A DNA stretch of 10,224 nucleotides from Chloroflexota bacterium (GTDB lineage: Bacteria; Chloroflexota; UBA11872; VXOZ01), in the NCBI GenBank assembly GCA_009839775.1, contig VXOZ01000140.1, forward strand, positions 1-10,224, given 5' to 3'. Position numbers and translations under genes: made by a program. Shown here in pieces: positions 1-5,984 of this stretch. Within the stretch, counting starts at the first letter, position 1; every line of letters begins with the position of its first letter. Below the pieces are notes generated by a model. The model saw nothing but the letters and a program-made list of their open reading frames with translations. It had not been told where the DNA came from and searched no databases.

Positions 1-19
1 CAAAAAACATCAATTCACT

Positions 20-601
20 TCACTGACCCGCCTCCCCCCCCCCCCCACCCCCCCCCCCCCACACGCGGGGGGTCTCTGTGAGTTCAGACCGAGGTGGGAC
101 GTACAACACGAATTGCAGGAAACTCTCATTGGCGCGCGCCTCGACTTCCCAGCAACCGCTCGTCGGGAACGTCAACCAACTCGCCTGAAAGTCACCGACA
201 TATCCATCGCCAATTGCTGCCCACAGCGGCGCGGCGTCACCATCCAAGCGGCGTCCTTGCACAAGCAATCGAGAATCGTCCGGCTTGATCCAGCGTACCT
301 TCTGGTTCCCAATACGCCACGGCACTACCTCCGCCCAGATCAGCCTATCGGCGCTGGTAAAGTACGCGCCGTGGGGCAGCGGGTCGCGGTGATCAGAGTC
401 TGGAGGCGTCGCAACAGTCGGTAGGGTCACCGGGCAGTCCGCGCTTTGGGCGGCCTGCGTTTCTCCAGTTGTACCGGGACTCTCCGCCGCATCCGACTTA
501 CCAGGCGAAAGCTCACTTGGCGCTACGGCGCAACTCGTGAGAGCGATCCCAAGCGTGAACACAGACATCAGCAGCGCAAGTCGATGAATACCCGTGATCA
601 T
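20..601 (-). CDS. Putative secreted lipoprotein, function unknown
   Basis: Predicted 193-residue exported lipoprotein. I chose the ATG at 601 over a longer upstream reading because it follows a purine-rich ribosome-binding stretch (GGAAGGGGAGG) and opens directly with a signal peptide: basic start, hydrophobic core at residues 8-21 and lipobox LTSC with the lipidated Cys at 24. A low-complexity Ser/Gly/Ala/Glu linker (about 25-55) follows, then a globular part (about 56-170). This ends in FPTSGCWEVEARANESFLQF, a Gly-Cys-Trp-Glu-Val beta-strand pattern that I associate with hypothetical lipoproteins of environmental bacteria. Biochemical role unknown. The last residues (about 181-193) are a Trp and eight Gly read from a poly-G tract, then EAGQ; this tail lies beyond the apparent domain and may be slippage- or assembly-dependent. 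Divergent from lysA; no clear promoter seen. Confidence 0.72.
   Translation of the reverse strand: MITGIHRLALLMSVFTLGIALTSCAVAPSELSPGKSDAAESPGTTGETQAAQSADCPVTLPTVATPPDSDHRDPLPHGAYFTSADRLIWAEVVPWRIGNQKVRWIKPDDSRLLVQGRRLDGDAAPLWAAIGDGYVGDFQASWLTFPTSGCWEVEARANESFLQFVLYVPPRSELTETPRVWGGGGGGGGEAGQ
34..60. repeat. Double homopolymer tract (C13-A-C13)
   Basis: Thirteen C, one A, then thirteen C on the plus strand, read as poly-G by the minus-strand lipoprotein gene where it encodes polyglycine just before the stop. Long G/C homopolymers are prone to replication slippage and to sequencing or assembly error, so the exact length is unreliable. On the minus strand the three frames after the tract stop at 22-20, 17-15 and 12-10. 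Confidence 0.9.
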
Positions 602-813
602 CCTCCCCTTCCTGCGCCAAACGGTGTCTGTATAGCCCCAATGTGTGCAGATGTACGGCCCCATTTCCGCTACCGTACCCACCGTGCCGGTGCTTCACTC
701 CTTCGGAGATAGCGCTACCACTTTGTCCTATTCTAAACATCGCCAAGCCGAGTGCGGTACCATGAAGGGTGCATTTTTGCATTGAATCCATGCTAGTTAG
801 GAGCTAGAAACTA

Positions 814-2133
814 ATGATCGAAGTAGCAGATCGGGTCTTGCCCGTTTCCGCAGACGTGTCCGACAGCGGCGTGCTTGCGATAGGCGGGATGCCTGTCACG
901 GAACTGGCAAGAGAATTCGGCACGCCGCTCTATATCTATGATGAAGCGACCCTGCGCGCGAACATGCGCCGCTACGTAAATGCCCTTAACGCGAATTATC
1001 CGGACGCGCTCCCGCTCTATGCCAGCAAAGCCTACTCGGACCCGCACGTGGTCAGGATCGCCGCTGAAGAGGGCATGGGGTTGGACGTGGTCTCGGCGGG
1101 CGAGATCGCGGTGGGTGTCGCCGCCGGCTTTCCGCTGGACCGCATGTACTTTCACGGCAACAACAAGCTGCCCGACGAGCTCGCCTACGCGTTGGAAGTC
1201 GGCGTGGGGCGCATCGTGGTGGACAACTTCAACGAAATCGACCTGCTCAACACGATCGCGGGACAGGCGGGCAAACAAGCGCAGATTCTCCTGCGCATCG
1301 GTCCCGGCGTCGAAGCGCATACCCATGATTACATCAAGACCGGCGCGCTCGATTCCAAGTTCGGTTTTGCGCTGCCTATCGGTCAGGCAGAAGAGGCCGT
1401 AGCCCGGGCGCAGGCCGCGCCCCATCTCGACCTCATCGGTCTGCACGCCCACATCGGCAGCCAGATCTTCGACATCGAGCCGTACGTGGACACCCTTGAT
1501 CTGCTCATCCAATTCGCGCAAGACATGACCGACAAATACGGCCTACAAATGACAGAGCTTTCCCCCGGCGGCGGCTGGGGTATCCGCTACACCGGCGCCG
1601 ACGACCCGCCGCCCATTGAAGACCTGGCGGAGACGGTGGCTGCTACCGTGAAAGACCGCATGGCCGCGCTTGGCTGGGACTTGCCGCGCCTGGTGGTGGA
1701 ACCGGGACGTTCCATCGTGGGACAGGCCGGCGTCGGTCTCTATACCGTTGGCTCGAGCAAGACGATACCGGACGTGCGCAAGTACGTCGCCGTGGACGGC
1801 GGCATGGCGGACAACATCCGACCGGCGCTCTATGACGCACTCTACACGGTGCTCGTCGGCAACCGCATGCACGATCCCGCGGAGGAGACGGTGACAATCG
1901 CCGGCCGCTACTGCGAAAGCGGCGACGTGCTTTTCAAAGACATAGAGATGCCCAAGCTCAATCCCGGCGACCTGATCGCCGTGCCCAGTTCCGGCGCGTA
2001 TTGCCTCGCCATGTCCAGCAACTATAACCTGGTGCCGCGCCCGGCAGTCGTGCTCGTGAACGACGGCGCTGCCCGCCTCATCCGCCGCCGCGAGACCCTG
2101 GATGACCTTATCCAGCCGCACTTGGATGTCTAA
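814..2133 (+). CDS. lysA: Diaminopimelate decarboxylase
   Basis: Decarboxylates meso-2,6-diaminopimelate to L-lysine, the last step of the DAP pathway; PLP-dependent, cytoplasmic, normally a dimer. The 439 residues match a full-length fold-type III (alanine-racemase-like) enzyme: N-terminal TIM barrel, then beta domain. Visible motifs: PLP Schiff-base Lys72 in LYASKAY, HGNNK at 114-118, HAHIGSQ at 211-217, the phosphate-binding glycine loop PGGGWG at 251-256, EPGRS at 296-300, the active-site Cys of CESGD at 367-371 (donated across the dimer), and GAYCLAMSSNYN at 394-405 with its conserved Tyr. The ATG has AGGAG ten bases upstream. The N-terminus (about residues 1-25) is slightly extended. 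It stands alone, with no other lysine-pathway gene beside it. Ornithine/arginine decarboxylases of the same fold are the alternative, but CESGD and the overall pattern favour LysA. Confidence 0.95.
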   Translation: MIEVADRVLPVSADVSDSGVLAIGGMPVTELAREFGTPLYIYDEATLRANMRRYVNALNANYPDALPLYASKAYSDPHVVRIAAEEGMGLDVVSAGEIAVGVAAGFPLDRMYFHGNNKLPDELAYALEVGVGRIVVDNFNEIDLLNTIAGQAGKQAQILLRIGPGVEAHTHDYIKTGALDSKFGFALPIGQAEEAVARAQAAPHLDLIGLHAHIGSQIFDIEPYVDTLDLLIQFAQDMTDKYGLQMTELSPGGGWGIRYTGADDPPPIEDLAETVAATVKDRMAALGWDLPRLVVEPGRSIVGQAGVGLYTVGSSKTIPDVRKYVAVDGGMADNIRPALYDALYTVLVGNRMHDPAEETVTIAGRYCESGDVLFKDIEMPKLNPGDLIAVPSSGAYCLAMSSNYNLVPRPAVVLVNDGAARLIRRRETLDDLIQPHLDV

Positions 2134-2222
2134 GCGGAGAGGAGTTTCTTAGTGTCGCCGGGAGAACGCATGGGCGCATGCCGCAGAAATCTGCCAAATC
2201 GGATTCCAGCGTTCCTCTAGTG

Positions 2223-2252
2223 TTGACAGTGCTACAGCGAGGCAGCTATAGT
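2223..2252 (+). promoter_or_regulatory. Sigma70-type promoter for the DUF5069-like gene
   Basis: TTGACA at 2223-2228 and TATAGT at 2247-2252, 18 bp apart: a perfect -35 and a 5/6 match to the -10 consensus. Transcription would start near 2259, giving a leader of about 65 nt before the ATG at 2324. It lies in the 190-nt gap after lysA, so the downstream gene probably has its own transcript. Not experimentally shown. Confidence 0.65.
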
Positions 2253-2323
2253 GATTCCGGTATTGAGAGGCGTAGTGTAGGCGGATTTCGTTGCCTCGGT
2301 GCAGCGATCAAGGAGGAAATGTC

Positions 2324-2767
2324 ATGGCAGATAAGCTCGTACCCCTGATTGGTTCCACTGAAGCCGGCCCTCTGGGCGCAGTGCACTTGCCGCGCCTGTG
2401 GCTAAAGGTCTCGCTGGCAACGGCTGGTGCGCTGCACGATGAATATGATGAGTGCGGCGCCGGCTTCGACCAGATGGTGCTGGACGGCCTCAACGTCGAC
2501 CGCGACGCGGCGCTCGCGTTCTTGCGGAACAACCGACCGTCGTACCTCGAGTTCGAGCAGTGGGTCGTAGACCAGAATGGCGGCAGTATCTCCGCCGAGA
2601 CCGTAAAGGCCAGCAATGACGCCATCCTCGGCTATAACCATGACGGCGACACCATAGCCGGCATCTGCGAAGCGACCGGGCTTGCCAACGACGGCAACAT
2701 CACCGATGCCGCCAACCTCAACGCCCTTGACGACTGGCAGGAATTGCACAATTCGCTGTCCGGCTAA
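2324..2767 (+). CDS. DUF5069-like protein, function unknown
   Basis: A 147-residue soluble protein with no signal peptide or membrane segment. I start it at ATG 2324, not the in-frame TTG at 2291, because AGGAGG lies about seven bases before the ATG. The first 105 residues follow the pattern I recall for DUF5069 proteins: VHLPRLWLK at 20-28, an Ala/Gly-rich helix followed by HDEYDE (38-43), FDQMVLDGLNVD (49-59), a helix with LAFLRNN, then FEQWVVDQNGG (77-87) and a closing helix with Ser-Asn-Asp. The match is from memory and needs a profile search. The C-terminal 40 residues look like an extra helical tail. The biochemical role of the family is not known to me. The gene has its own promoter and terminator, so it is probably expressed alone. 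Confidence 0.75.
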   Translation: MADKLVPLIGSTEAGPLGAVHLPRLWLKVSLATAGALHDEYDECGAGFDQMVLDGLNVDRDAALAFLRNNRPSYLEFEQWVVDQNGGSISAETVKASNDAILGYNHDGDTIAGICEATGLANDGNITDAANLNALDDWQELHNSLSG

Positions 2768-2793
2768 CGTACGCATAAGGAACGACTGAAATT

Positions 2794-2837
2794 GCCGTTC
2801 GGCCTCCCGCAGTGGTCAGGCCGAACGGCTCTTTATT
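2794..2837 (+). terminator. Intrinsic terminator after the DUF5069-like gene
   Basis: A perfect 12-bp stem, GCCGTTCGGCCT (2794-2805) with AGGCCGAACGGC (2818-2829), has a 12-nt loop, is preceded by an A/T stretch and followed by TCTTTATT. It begins 27 nt after the stop codon. The CCGTTC...GAACGG ends match those of the repeat hairpins at 3786 and 3937, so this may be a repeat family used as a terminator. Confidence 0.8.
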
Positions 2838-2872
2838 AGTACCAATGGAATTAGTAGGAAGGGGAGAGAGCC

Positions 2873-3769
2873 ATGGGAAACGACTATGGAACGGTCGGTG
2901 TCGTGGGCGTTGGCCGCATGGGCGCGAATATTGCCCGCCATTTGAATGATGAAGGCTATGCCGTCACCGCCGTCTACGATGTGAACGCTGCCATCGCGCA
3001 GGAGCTTGCCGGGGAAATCGGCGCGCAGGCCTGCGGTACGCTGGCGCAGGTCACGAGCCTCGCCGACACCATCATCACCGTCGTCACTGACGACGCGGCA
3101 ATGTATGCCATATTCGCGGAGAGTGGCGACAGCCTGCTGCAAGGCGCCGCTGGCAAACTCTTTGTGAATTGCGCCACCATTACGCCGCAGGTCCACGTGG
3201 ACGTGGAGCAGCGCGCTGAGGCAGCAGGCGCTCAGAGCCTGGAAGCCTGCATGGCGAGCAGCATCACCCAAGCGCGCGACGGCACGCTCTATCTCATGTG
3301 CGGCGGTAACGAGGCTGCCTTCAACCGGGCTAAACCGCTACTGGACACCATGAGCATTTCATTGCGCTACATCGGCTCCGCCGGCAAGGCGGCGCAAGTG
3401 AAGGCACTGGTGAACATGGTGATGAATATCAATACGGCGGGTCTCGCCGAGGGTTTGGGCCTGGGCGAGGCGCTGGGTCTTGACAGCGGGATGCTGCAAG
3501 AGGTGTTTTCCCAAACCGGCGCAAACTCGCGGGTACTGGAGACCGACGGAGAAGACATGGAGGCCCGTGACCACGAGTGCTACTTCTCCGCGGCGCACGC
3601 TTCCAAGGACTCCGGCATTGCGCTGGACTTGGCGGACGATGCCGGCCTTTCCTTGCCGCTAGCGCAGGCGACGAAAGCCCAGTACGACAAGATGATCGAC
3701 ATGGGCCTGGGCGAACTGGATAAGTCCGGCGTGGCGGAATTGACCTATCCCGGTAGAGGCGGCTCGTAG
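2873..3769 (+). CDS. NAD(P)-dependent beta-hydroxyacid dehydrogenase-family oxidoreductase
   Basis: A 298-residue cytoplasmic dehydrogenase of the 6-phosphogluconate / 3-hydroxyisobutyrate dehydrogenase superfamily, full length. The N-terminal Rossmann domain has the dinucleotide loop GVGRMG (12-17) with an Asp at the end of the second strand (YDVN, 35-38), which would favour NAD+ over NADP+. The C-terminal helical domain carries the expected catalytic Lys177 and Asn181 in the KxxxN pattern (VKALVNM). The usual substrate motif DAPVSGG is not present; the equivalent segment reads ACMASSITQARDGTLYLMCG (125-144), so the substrate cannot be assigned and may not be 3-hydroxyisobutyrate. The ATG at 2873 follows GGAAGGGGAGAG. 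It comes after a strong terminator, so it should have its own promoter, which I could not pick out. A repeat-type hairpin follows the stop. Confidence 0.88.
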   Translation: MGNDYGTVGVVGVGRMGANIARHLNDEGYAVTAVYDVNAAIAQELAGEIGAQACGTLAQVTSLADTIITVVTDDAAMYAIFAESGDSLLQGAAGKLFVNCATITPQVHVDVEQRAEAAGAQSLEACMASSITQARDGTLYLMCGGNEAAFNRAKPLLDTMSISLRYIGSAGKAAQVKALVNMVMNINTAGLAEGLGLGEALGLDSGMLQEVFSQTGANSRVLETDGEDMEARDHECYFSAAHASKDSGIALDLADDAGLSLPLAQATKAQYDKMIDMGLGELDKSGVAELTYPGRGGS

Positions 3770-3785
3770 CAGGCGTGCGACTTGA

Positions 3786-3830
3786 GTGACCGTTCACCCT
3801 TCGACAGGCTCAGGGCGAACGGTCACTTTT
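3786..3830 (+). terminator. Repeat-derived terminator-like hairpin
   Basis: Arms GTGACCGTTCACCCT (3786-3800) and AGGGCGAACGGTCAC (3812-3826) pair over 15 positions with one A/C mismatch, enclosing an 11-nt loop, and TTTT follows. It starts 16 nt after the dehydrogenase stop. The core (CTTCGACAGGCTCAGGG flanked by GTTC/GAAC) is a sequence I recognise as a common dispersed repeat in environmental genomes, so it is probably both repeat and terminator. Confidence 0.7.
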
Positions 3831-3936
3831 GCAAGAAGCAAAACCCTATCCGTATGAGCGGATCCCTTCAGAGCATTCACGTTCAACCCCAATTCGTTTA
3901 CGCTAGCCAATCCGGCCCGAGCAGAAGGGGTAAACA

Positions 3937-3990
3937 GCAACCGTTCGTGCTGAGTGGGCTTCGCGCCCTTGTCGAAGCATGAACGGTTGC
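3937..3990. repeat. Palindromic dispersed repeat (GTTC/GAAC family)
   Basis: Perfect 10-bp outer arms GCAACCGTTC (3937-3946) and GAACGGTTGC (3981-3990). Inside, GTGCT pairs with AGCAT (one G-T) and GGGC pairs with GCCC, giving a branched or bulged stem. It shares the CCGTTC/GAACGG ends and the TCGA loop element with the hairpin at 3786. No T-run follows, so it is a repeat rather than a clear terminator. Confidence 0.75.
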
Positions 3991-4100
3991 CGCGCAGTAA
4001 TGCTGTTTCCTTGCCTTTCTAAAAGTATCCAGCCCGGCGCATACTGCCACACAGACAAGCATTGGATCCGGAGCAAAGTGCCCGGCGGGTATGAATTCTC

Positions 4101-4664
4101 ATGGTTGCAAAGCTCAAGTCCAACCTCCTCCTCGTGCTGGCAGCCGTGACTCTGCTCTGGGCCGTGGAGGCAGTGAATCTCATTACAGAGCACACCCTCA
4201 GCACCTGGGGCATCCTGCCGCGCACCCTGACCGGACTGCGCGGTATTCCATTGAGCCCGTTCCTCCACGCCAATCTCAGCCATCTGCTGGTGAACACGTT
4301 GCCGTTTCTGGTGCTCGGCGGACTCGTTTGCCTACAGGGCAAGCGGGCGTTTCTCGGCGTGTCGCTCTTTATCGTTCTGACCGGCGGGGCGGCGGTGTGG
4401 CTCTTTGGGCGCATGGCCTACCACATCGGCGCGAGCGGGCTTATCTTTGGATTCTTTGGGTACCTGGTGGCGCGGGGCTGGTACGAACGCAGTCTCGGGT
4501 CGATTCTCATCGCTTTGGTCACCCTTTTCTTCTACGGCAGCCTCGTGTGGGGCGTACTGCCCACCACCTCCTACATCTCTTGGGAAGGCCACCTCTTCGG
4601 CCTGCTGGCCGGCATTGTCGCCGCGCGCATCCAGGGCTCGAGTTCAAAAGAGCAGCCGGCCTGA
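4101..4664 (+). CDS. Rhomboid-family intramembrane serine protease
   Basis: Cleaves transmembrane substrates inside the membrane with a Ser-His dyad. The 187-residue protein is the minimal six-helix rhomboid core with almost no extra domain. Helices lie at about 7-28, 57-77, 84-103, 109-126, 133-152 and 162-177. Helix 4 has GASG with the nucleophile Ser112; helix 6 has GHLFGLLAG with the catalytic His164; helix 2 has HANLSHLLVN, where His61 and Asn65 match the oxyanion residues of GlpG-type enzymes. All key residues are present, so it should be active. The ATG at 4101 has only a weak, distant purine stretch (GGCGGG), but the first helix begins at once, which supports this start. It stands alone between repeats; substrates unknown. 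Identification rests on motifs and topology. Confidence 0.9.
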   Translation: MVAKLKSNLLLVLAAVTLLWAVEAVNLITEHTLSTWGILPRTLTGLRGIPLSPFLHANLSHLLVNTLPFLVLGGLVCLQGKRAFLGVSLFIVLTGGAAVWLFGRMAYHIGASGLIFGFFGYLVARGWYERSLGSILIALVTLFFYGSLVWGVLPTTSYISWEGHLFGLLAGIVAARIQGSSSKEQPA

Positions 4665-4692
4665 CCGCATCCGCAGTAGGCGACTATCCGGT

Positions 4693-4790
4693 GTAGGGGC
4701 ACTTGCGGTCAATGATAATTGTTGGACGGATCCCCGGTTTCAAGCACGCAAGCAGACTTCCGGTAGTGCAGGTTTGCAACCTGCGCCCGC
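4693..4790. repeat. Two dispersed repeat pieces (half GTAGGGGCAC element and GCAGGTT palindrome)
   Basis: GTAGGGGCAC at 4693-4702 is a half copy of the palindrome found complete at 9083-9110. About 60 nt later, 4762-4790 holds GGTAGTGCAGGTT, TGC and AACCTGC, a 7-bp stem with a 3-nt loop at 4768-4784 followed by GCCCGC. The same pair of elements recurs at 7371-7432. They fill the gap after the rhomboid gene, and I see no gene there. Confidence 0.7.
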
Positions 4791-4845
4791 AAGGCGCAAA
4801 AAGCTGCAGAACACAGCACCACATGAATTTGCGCCTTCTGTGCGA

Positions 4846-5601
4846 CTATGCCGGAATCCCCTTGCGCTCACATGCGCGCGGCAGATGCTGCTCCAGCCAC
4901 TTGCCCTGCTCCGTGACGAAGTACTCCAAGAGCGCGCGGCCCGCCTCGGCGGTGGCTACCTCCGCGTCGCTCTCAGCGTATGCTCCCCAACTGCCGTCGG
5001 GCGCGAGCTTATCCCACGTCATGTAGTCCATGTAAGCCTGTTCGTCTTCCGGTATGGCGCTGCCGAACGTACCGGGCAGAACGCAATCCGGCGCGAGATA
5101 GAGCGCCAGGGCGCGGGACTCCGCGCCGCCATGCACTTCACCGCGGCCGGCGAGACCGGCGTGGGCGCGGGCCTCATCCCACACGATCCCGCCGCCCTGA
5201 TGCGCGTTAACGACCACGATGTCCGCAAATTGCCGGTTGATGTGCTTGATGAAGGCCGTGAGCCAGTACGAGCCGCCGTGACCGCACGTGAGCACCTGCT
5301 TGCGAAAGCCTTGGGCCCTTAGACCGGTCACAATTTCTTCCAACACGAGCATCACGGTACCGGGTCGCAGTGTGACCGTGCCCGGGAACGACGCGTGCTC
5401 TTCAGCCGTATTGAACGGCAGGGTCGGCAGCACGTAGGCGTTGAGCCGTTTGCCGAACGCCCGCGCGAAATACGCGGCGACGAGGGTATCGATGTGCAGC
5501 GGCAAGCATGGTCCACACTGCTCGGTGGACCCGACGCTAATGACGGCCGTGTCAATACCGGCGTCGGCAAGTTGCCTTGTTGTGTTTTGGAAAGAAAGCA
5601 T
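4846..5601 (-). CDS. Creatininase-family amidohydrolase with Cys-substituted metal site
   Basis: 251 residues, full length for the creatininase (creatinine amidohydrolase) family, metal-dependent cytoplasmic hydrolases of cyclic or open amides that also include formamide deformylases and cofactor-maturation peptidases. Visible motifs: GSTEQCGPCLPLHIDT (24-39), the family metal-binding segment with Glu27 and Asp38; EEHASFPGTVTLRPGT (67-82); CGHGG with His108 (106-110); VNAHQGG (131-137); and HGGAESRAL with Glu161 (157-165). The family norm is EQHGPHLP, so positions 29 and 32 are Cys in place of His, one of them a metal ligand in creatininase. The substrate cannot be assigned. It starts at ATG 5601 with only a weak AAGG upstream and is divergent from a small membrane protein; no partner gene is adjacent. 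Family assignment is firm; activity is uncertain because of the substitutions. Confidence 0.88.
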   Translation of the reverse strand: MLSFQNTTRQLADAGIDTAVISVGSTEQCGPCLPLHIDTLVAAYFARAFGKRLNAYVLPTLPFNTAEEHASFPGTVTLRPGTVMLVLEEIVTGLRAQGFRKQVLTCGHGGSYWLTAFIKHINRQFADIVVVNAHQGGGIVWDEARAHAGLAGRGEVHGGAESRALALYLAPDCVLPGTFGSAIPEDEQAYMDYMTWDKLAPDGSWGAYAESDAEVATAEAGRALLEYFVTEQGKWLEQHLPRACERKGIPA

Positions 5602-5661
5602 GTGCCAAGCCTTGAATCTATTCGCTCAAGATTAACAATTAACCTACACTAGATATTCACG

Positions 5662-5691
5662 TTGCACTCTTATGGCATTTTGAGCTAGAAT
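5662..5691 (+). promoter_or_regulatory. Possible promoter for the small coiled-coil gene
   Basis: TTGCAC at 5662-5667 and TAGAAT at 5686-5691 are separated by 18 bp, the same spacing as the better promoters in this window. The -10 is a 5/6 match, the -35 weak. It lies in the AT-richer 114-nt divergent gap between the creatininase-family gene and the small membrane-protein gene. Confidence 0.4.
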
Positions 5692-5715
5692 GAAGACAAA
5701 CAGGAGGTCATGTCT

Positions 5716-5901
5716 GTGGAGAGTTATGAGTTCATAGGATCTCTAGCCGTGACAGTAATGGCGGTTGCGGCTCTCATTTGGCGTTTTGAGACTCGCATCT
5801 CTGGTGTTGAAACACGCATTTCGGACTTGTCTGATCGCGTGTTTCGCATTGAGGGCCTGCTAGAAGGCTACTTTCTGCAAGCGAGCAAGAAAGAGGAGTA
5901 A
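5716..5901 (+). CDS. Small membrane-anchored coiled-coil protein
   Basis: A 61-residue protein if started at GTG 5716, or 63 from ATG 5710. I prefer the GTG: AGGAGG at 5702-5707 lies only two bases before the ATG but eight before the GTG. Counted from the ATG, residues 8-24 form one hydrophobic membrane helix (IGSLAVTVMAVAALIWRF region) and residues 25-54 an amphipathic helix with a repeated element, FETRISGVETRISDLSDRV, that reads as a short coiled coil. The tail is charged (KKEE). The two ETRIS copies use different codons, so the repeat is maintained at protein level or is old. Probably a small inner-membrane oligomer or scaffold; function unknown. Similar small helix-plus-coil proteins are often unannotated. 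A terminator follows. Confidence 0.65.
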   Translation: MESYEFIGSLAVTVMAVAALIWRFETRISGVETRISDLSDRVFRIEGLLEGYFLQASKKEE

Positions 5902-5952
5902 CTACCGCTTCCGGGACCACCGCAGTCCGCTGCATACGGCAAGACAAGTAAG

Positions 5953-5984
5953 CCCGCCTAGCACAAAGCAGGCGGGTATTTTCT
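5953..5984 (+). terminator. Terminator between convergent genes
   Basis: Stem CCCGCCT (5953-5959) with AGGCGGG (5970-5976), a 10-nt loop and then TATTTTCT. It ends the small coiled-coil transcript. The opposite-strand oxidoreductase stops at 5983, so the same hairpin may also serve that gene, though its T-run on the minus strand is poor. Confidence 0.75.

Larger units (their letters stand above)
3770..4100. other. Gene-free gap with two repeat hairpins
   Basis: 331 bases between the dehydrogenase and rhomboid genes. It holds the terminator-like hairpin at 3786-3830 and a second palindromic element at 3937-3990. The short open frames crossing it follow the repeats and have no ribosome-binding site. 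I see no convincing promoter for the rhomboid gene. Confidence 0.7.

Noticed and set aside
94..712. Three plus-strand open frames opposite the lipoprotein
   Set aside because: Arg/His/Pro-rich shadow composition and no start signals; the minus strand has a signal peptide, lipobox and ribosome-binding site.
811..1521. A 236-codon minus-strand open frame inside lysA
   Set aside because: Overlaps a fully motif-supported lysA; no start signals or recognisable domain.
3782..3982. Short plus-strand open frame after the dehydrogenase
   Set aside because: TTG start, no ribosome-binding site, and its codons are the hairpin repeats themselves.
3786..3990. Possible CRISPR-like or tandem array in the repeat-rich gap
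   Set aside because: Only two dissimilar palindromes, no regular unit or spacer length, and no cas genes.
4662..4711. Possible terminator after the rhomboid gene (TGACCGCA with TGCGGTCA)
   Set aside because: Only an 8-bp stem over a loop of about 34 nt, no T-run, and the left arm overlaps the stop codon.
4405..5322. A 305-codon plus-strand open frame spanning rhomboid and creatininase-family genes
   Set aside because: It crosses two well-supported genes in the wrong frames and runs through repeats.
5631..5644. Tandem ATTAAC words in the divergent gap as an operator
   Set aside because: Two copies in AT-rich sequence are too little to support a regulator site.
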